From: XYA12-FULL-58-9 sp001798605
Lineage (GTDB): Bacteria > Myxococcota > XYA12-FULL-58-9
Reading direction: 5' to 3'
NCBI GenBank assembly: GCA_036736205.1
Contig: DAINMX010000041.1
Location: 1 to 36,654, forward strand
Length of the DNA stretch: 36,654 bases
Numbering within the stretch: position 1 is the stretch's first letter; each line of letters starts with the position of its first letter. The translations under genes and the position numbers were made by a program. Shown here piece after piece: positions 32,520 to 36,654 of the stretch. Under the pieces are notes generated by a model. It was not told where the DNA came from and did not search any database. It saw only the letters and a program-made list of their open reading frames with translations.

Positions 32520-35315
32520 CTACCAGTACCAACCCCAATAGCCCTCGGCTACCCACTCTGGGTAATCGAAACACTCGACGTTCTCCAACTCTTCCGCCGT
32601 GGCTGATTTCAGAAGCTGCGGCACATAGGGTGCCACTGTCTCGGCGTGGGTCGTGCAGTAGAAGTCGAACACTGTCAACAAGAGGCGCTGTTCAACCTCT
32701 GCAGGTGTCAGTGCGCGCAGATTCTCACCGATTGGGTCCCAGATGACGCCGGTCTTGCTCTCGACAAACACAATGCTCAGACCGATCGCTTGAGGGCTGC
32801 CGACGCATGGTATTTCAAGTGTATTTTCCTGAGAGTCATCGGTTCCTTCGAACAACTCCTCGCGGTTTGCCACCGTCGTGACTCGGCATTTCTGCGAAAA
32901 ACGATCGAGCCTCGCGTGTCTGTCCTCGGTGTCAAAACGGTAGCCGGCGGTCGCAACAAAAATCTCCTCCACCGCCTCGCTCCGCCATAACTCCGGTGCG
33001 TCGTCTCGCCCAAGGGTTAGGCGGTGAACGCTGCTGTTGCCGAAAGCTAGGGCTTCGTCGGAGTTGATGCCCACGGTCCTGACAATGGCCTCGGACATCT
33101 CGAGGGTTCCCATGGAAGTGATGTCCCCGGGCGCGATCTGAGAAATCGAAAGCAGATAACTCGGCACATAGGTAACGTGGTGATACCCCATAAACGGCGC
33201 AAACAACCTCTGCGAGACACCGTCTAGGCGCAACGCCTGGTCATCACCTGAGAGATAGGTCTGCCCCAACGAGTTGAACTCGGTGCCCAGGAGCAGATTG
33301 TCCAACTCGGCAGCGTCTTCGCGCGCATGCAGCGTCAACTTCTGTAGATTGCGGGTGTATTCGCCCCCCATGGGAATTTCCACCTGCCCTGGAGCCAGGT
33401 AGCCATATTGGGATACGAGAATCTGAGCGTTGTTGCCAGGCATACTGAAACTGTTGTTGACCGACGGCCGAAAGGGCTCGGTCAGCGAGAGACTTATGAT
33501 GTCGCTCCGATCCCAAGACGAGCTTGGTTGCGAGATCATGGCTCGGTCGCCCGAGTAGCGGATGTGGGCTTGCTCGACACGCCAGGAGCTGGTCGATGAC
33601 CCCGTGGGGTACATCCGACCCGTTCGAATCGCAGTGCTCCCCTCCAGTCGAAATGTGTGGAGCTCGCCGCTCGACAGAACATAGAGATAGCCGTTTTGGA
33701 ACTGAATGTGATCAGGTTTCGCTATGTGCCCATCCAACTCAAAGGGTGTCCGGACGAAGGCCAAACTCGCATCCCCGTCGGACGCCGTCGGATCGAGCTC
33801 GAAGAGAGTATCATCTAAGCGAGTGAACTCGCCGTTTTGAAAGCGATAGACGATGTAACGTGTCTTCTTTTCGTCACGGTATTGTGGGTAGCTGCCGTGG
33901 TAGGTTTCATAGCCTTCACATCGTCCAACCCAATAGTCGTAGCAGGTTTGACCGGTGCGAACGTAGATATACTGACTCACCTGCGGTGCCGCCTGTACGA
34001 TGCATGCCTCAAGTGACTGGCCATCGCAGTCATAGTCGCCTGATGGTGCGGGGGGCACATAGTCGGGGTTGGAACGACGTTCATAGTTGGGATAGCAACG
34101 GTTTTGCTGACGCCATTGTGGATTGTAGTCAACGCAGCGTTGGCGCGTGTAGTTGATGATGCGATCGACGAAACGGTCCGTGCCGCTTTGGGGGATCACG
34201 AGGTAACGGTCACTGGCCGACAAGAATGGGTGAAAACTTTGATAGGAGTAGACGTGTTGACCAGCAACGGGCACCTCTCCCCGATCAATGACGGTGGTCT
34301 CAAGGGCCCCAACATCGTCGTTCTGAAACTCGTCGGTGAAGACGCGTTGGAGGCCCTGGCCCCAATTGAGGACGTTGAGTCGAACGGCACCGGTCTGCTG
34401 CCACCACGTGTGAGAATAGGGCTCGGGACACCCATCCTCATTGCAGTCGTATGCAATGACGTCTGACAACTCCTCAAAGACATTGGTGTAGATGGCCAGT
34501 GCCTGCCCACCACCGTCGCTGAAACTTCGACCGTCGATGATGCGCTCCCGCTCAAAGAATGGCGCATCAATGAGCTCGAATGATTCCGCCGCAAAACGGA
34601 AGTGCAGCAAGGCGGAGCCTCGATAGTATGCCTCACCTGCGGCGTTGACGTTGATGACAAAGGTGTTGCCTCGGGCAAAAAAGTTCAGAGGCTCACCGGG
34701 CAGCTGCAATGCACAGGAGACCCTCGGTGTCTCGCCGTTGATATCCACCAACAGAAGGCCGTGTGTGTTGGAAAGAAAAACCGCGTAGCCATCTCGATAG
34801 CCCACCAGGTCCGGTCGCTCGATGGTGACGCTTTCGCTGGCGCGATCCTCATTGGTTGCTGCGGCATCGTACATCCATTCGGGCTCTTGCTCGGGAAACT
34901 TGGAATCGAAGAGGCCTGGCTGCCCCTCATCGATGAGCTGATTCACCGTGTGCCCCCAACGAACACCGCCAAGTCGGTCGCCCACTTCGGCAAGAAGCGG
35001 GTCGTTGGCGCTCTGACAGCGTCGGCCAAACATGGGATCGTTGGCGGCAACTTCACCCCAGAAGTCTTCTGTTTCGAGGTAAGTGCCAGCGTGGGGAACG
35101 TCAATGTTCGCTGTCAGGCTGGCCGCCATTTGACTCGGGTCGTAGTCACGAACGCTGACCCGAGGAGTAGGAGACGAAGGAGAAGTAGGAAGAGGACCGC
35201 CGGTGTCATCTTCACCCACGCCGGCGCAGGCCAGGCAGACACACCAGCAAACAGCACCCAAACCGGCTGCACGAAGTGAAATCAGATTGCGAGGAGGGCG
35301 TTGTTTTGAATTCAT
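32520..35315 (-). CDS. Large secreted beta-propeller lipoprotein
   Basis: 931 residues from ATG 35315; the longer frame from 35360 adds 15 residues in front of the signal peptide. Signal peptide with lipobox CLAC (C30), then a Thr/Ser/Pro linker. The body matches secreted proteins with a C-terminal beta-propeller domain (PF09826 type), with repeated blades such as 'DGYAVFLSNTHGLLLVDING' (core YAVFLS and LLLVDI), 'DRYLVIPQSG', 'NGYLYVLSSGELHTFRL' and 'SVHRLTLGRD'. Around residues 390-490 an insert carries nine Cys and many Tyr/Gln/Arg (RQRCVDYNPQWRQQNRCYP, core CVDYN and NRCYP), probably disulfide-bonded and surface exposed. Such lipoproteins are frequent in Myxococcota and Bradymonadales. Function unknown, perhaps adhesion or binding. 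Confidence 0.82.
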   Translation of the reverse strand: MNSKQRPPRNLISLRAAGLGAVCWCVCLACAGVGEDDTGGPLPTSPSSPTPRVSVRDYDPSQMAASLTANIDVPHAGTYLETEDFWGEVAANDPMFGRRCQSANDPLLAEVGDRLGGVRWGHTVNQLIDEGQPGLFDSKFPEQEPEWMYDAAATNEDRASESVTIERPDLVGYRDGYAVFLSNTHGLLLVDINGETPRVSCALQLPGEPLNFFARGNTFVINVNAAGEAYYRGSALLHFRFAAESFELIDAPFFERERIIDGRSFSDGGGQALAIYTNVFEELSDVIAYDCNEDGCPEPYSHTWWQQTGAVRLNVLNWGQGLQRVFTDEFQNDDVGALETTVIDRGEVPVAGQHVYSYQSFHPFLSASDRYLVIPQSGTDRFVDRIINYTRQRCVDYNPQWRQQNRCYPNYERRSNPDYVPPAPSGDYDCDGQSLEACIVQAAPQVSQYIYVRTGQTCYDYWVGRCEGYETYHGSYPQYRDEKKTRYIVYRFQNGEFTRLDDTLFELDPTASDGDASLAFVRTPFELDGHIAKPDHIQFQNGYLYVLSSGELHTFRLEGSTAIRTGRMYPTGSSTSSWRVEQAHIRYSGDRAMISQPSSSWDRSDIISLSLTEPFRPSVNNSFSMPGNNAQILVSQYGYLAPGQVEIPMGGEYTRNLQKLTLHAREDAAELDNLLLGTEFNSLGQTYLSGDDQALRLDGVSQRLFAPFMGYHHVTYVPSYLLSISQIAPGDITSMGTLEMSEAIVRTVGINSDEALAFGNSSVHRLTLGRDDAPELWRSEAVEEIFVATAGYRFDTEDRHARLDRFSQKCRVTTVANREELFEGTDDSQENTLEIPCVGSPQAIGLSIVFVESKTGVIWDPIGENLRALTPAEVEQRLLLTVFDFYCTTHAETVAPYVPQLLKSATAEELENVECFDYPEWVAEGYWGWYW

Positions 35316-35704
35316 CGCTTGTTTTTCTCCCGCGGACAGGGAAAACATAAGGTCCGCCATGGCGGCCTAGGAAGCACAACTCATGCCAAACAGGCAAATG
35401 TGTAACTTGTCTGATTTGTTGATGATAAATATGACCCGGCACAAATTCTCAACAAGAGTAAACAACTTCGTATCCGTATGGAGACAAACAACCGTCAAAT
35501 TCTGCGCATGATGGCTCCCCGCTTGCCAGAAACTAACCCTGTGTCGCCGCTCGCTTTGCGGCGGCAACTGGGTACACTCGGTTCCACCTCCATGGGCTCC
35601 CTGTTTTGTTACTTGGTGAACCCGCTATTGTCGAACTCATGATGGTGCCATTTCTCACGGCTCTGACCCTGCGCTGACATCCTGTGTTTTCTGGGAGGAA
35701 CAGA
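35316..35704. other. Divergent intergenic region
   Basis: 389 bases between two divergently read lipoprotein genes. An AT-rich part (about 35400-35445) is the likely promoter zone for one or both. A six-pair hairpin (CGCCGC 35545-35550, GCGGCG 35558-35563) lies in the right half without a T tract. No gene is supported. Confidence 0.45.
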
Positions 35705-36568
35705 ATGATTCGTTATGCCATGCTCCTGTTGTTGCTCAGCGGTTGCCACCTATTCACTCCCAAGCCCGAGTTGGGAATGATTCTCGCGGTGGAAACCACC
35801 GACCCGGTTGTGCAGCAAAAGACAGAAACGACCATTCGCAAACGCTTGGCAAATGCAGAGATACGAGGCAGCTCGGTGCAGTCGCGCCCCGACGGCAAGC
35901 TACAAGTTCTCTTGCCGAGAATATCCGATAGAGAGGCGCTGAAGGAATTGTTAACCCGCCAGGCACGCCTCGAATTCCGCCTGGTCGATGAGAAGGAGTC
36001 CAGTGTCTTCGAGTCGATTGAACTGCCCGCAAACTCGAGAGTCAAACGAGAACGCGAGACGTTCGATGATGGGAGTTCCGATCACAGCAACGTCGAACAC
36101 TTCTTGGTCGCGCCGAAGCAACGAGATCTCGAATCAGTGCTCACCGAGCTCAAACTTGCCAACGGCCTCGAGGTTGTTTTTGGCGACGACCGTGGACAGG
36201 TACGCACCTACTTGCTGGGTGAGGCCAAGTTGACCAACGATTCTATCGAGTCAGCAGACATCGAACTCGACGAAATGGTCATGCAATACATTGTATTGAT
36301 CCGGTTCAACGAACAGGGCGCGCAATTGCTGGAGAAAACCACCAAGGAGAACGTGCGACACAAGTTGGCCATGGTCCTCGACGGCAGAGTGATATCGGCA
36401 CCCGTGATCGCGGAGTCCATCTCAGGCGGCTCGGCCCGGATCTCCAGGGGCGGCCTCGGCAATCCCCAACACACAGAGACACAGACACGCAACCTGGCCG
36501 CCATGCTGAGCGCCGGTGCCCTGCCGGTCCCAGTAACAATAGAGAGCGAGCGGACTCTCACCCAATAG
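35705..36568 (+). CDS. Free-standing SecD P1-like lipoprotein
   Basis: 287 residues from ATG 35705, preceded by GGGAGGA. Signal peptide with lipobox LLSGC (C14), so anchored by lipid rather than by the membrane helices of SecD. The rest aligns by eye with the large periplasmic P1 domain of SecD/SecDF: 'TTIRKRLANAEIRGSSV', 'LQVLLPRISDREALKELL' (core LPRISD), 'ARLEFRLVDE', then the head part 'VLIRFNEQGAQLLEKTTKENV' (core FNEQGAQLLEK), 'LAMVLDGRVISAPVIAESISGGSARI' (core VLDGRVISAPVI) and 'LSAGALPVPV'. The transmembrane RND part is absent. It may assist protein export or folding in the periplasm, or be an exapted paralogue. Confidence 0.85.
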   Translation: MIRYAMLLLLLSGCHLFTPKPELGMILAVETTDPVVQQKTETTIRKRLANAEIRGSSVQSRPDGKLQVLLPRISDREALKELLTRQARLEFRLVDEKESSVFESIELPANSRVKRERETFDDGSSDHSNVEHFLVAPKQRDLESVLTELKLANGLEVVFGDDRGQVRTYLLGEAKLTNDSIESADIELDEMVMQYIVLIRFNEQGAQLLEKTTKENVRHKLAMVLDGRVISAPVIAESISGGSARISRGGLGNPQHTETQTRNLAAMLSAGALPVPVTIESERTLTQ

Positions 36569-36654
36569 AGCCCCATAGACGTTCAATCGCGACGACTGCA
36601 ACTGGAATGATGTGCAGGGGCGATACTCGGCAAAATGTCTGATATAGCATTTTA
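36569..36654. other. Window end, no gene seen
   Basis: 86 bases after the SecD-like gene without a recognisable gene start or terminator. Confidence 0.4.

Noticed and set aside
35545..35563. Intrinsic terminator
   Set aside because: Six-pair hairpin but no T tract, and no gene ends just before it on either strand.

Overview
The window reads as part of a chromosome of a Gram-negative bacterium, most likely a Myxococcota or related (former Deltaproteobacteria) genome. This is inferred from gene style only: large low-complexity lipoproteins, a beta-propeller lipoprotein, a hybrid REC-kinase-REC protein, tandem repeats between genes and a free-standing SecD-like lipoprotein. No rRNA or tRNA gene was seen, so the taxonomy cannot be fixed. 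A run of exactly 100 N (27999-28098) inside a tandem repeat shows that this is a scaffolded draft assembly.

Layout. 183-1889: hybrid sensor kinase. 2386-3015: a truncated gene abutting a transposase remnant. 3077-6177: a compact RiPP operon, visibly more AT-rich than its flanks, with two Gly-Gly-leader precursor peptides, a LanC-type cyclase, a Ser/Thr-kinase-like protein and a small protein that is probably the phosphopeptide lyase. 6307-6860: a frameshifted zinc-finger gene, probably of mobile origin. 6958-16821: a complete tripartite export machine. It has two adjacent ABC exporters (one with tandem FHA, two cyclic-nucleotide-binding-like domains and an active C39 peptidase; the other with a dead C39 domain), an HlyD-type adaptor and, divergently, a TolC-like outer-membrane protein. 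17209-23865: secreted protein, PEP carboxylase, DnaJ-like chaperone, cupin and pirin. 24498-27794: monomeric isocitrate dehydrogenase, SemiSWEET, HNH nuclease and a YedF/DsrE-like protein that runs into a 24/16-bp tandem repeat. 28172-28794: VapC-type toxin and RHH antitoxin. 28970-36568: lipoproteins, a cold-shock protein, a NYN-OST-HTH RNase-like protein, the beta-propeller lipoprotein and the SecD-like lipoprotein.

The main result is the 3.1-16.8 kb locus. It appears to make, dehydrate, cyclise, trim and export a pair of Cys/Ser/Thr-rich lanthipeptide-like peptides. The dehydratase is split into a separate kinase and lyase, as in class V lanthipeptide systems, but the cyclase is a genuine stand-alone LanC with a Cys-Cys-Gly zinc site. 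The C39 exporter would cut after the Gly-Gly of both 26-residue leaders and, with its peptidase-dead partner, the adaptor and the TolC homologue, would move the product across both membranes. The link between the two convergent halves rests on adjacency and on the match between Gly-Gly leaders and a C39 peptidase. It is inference, but well supported.
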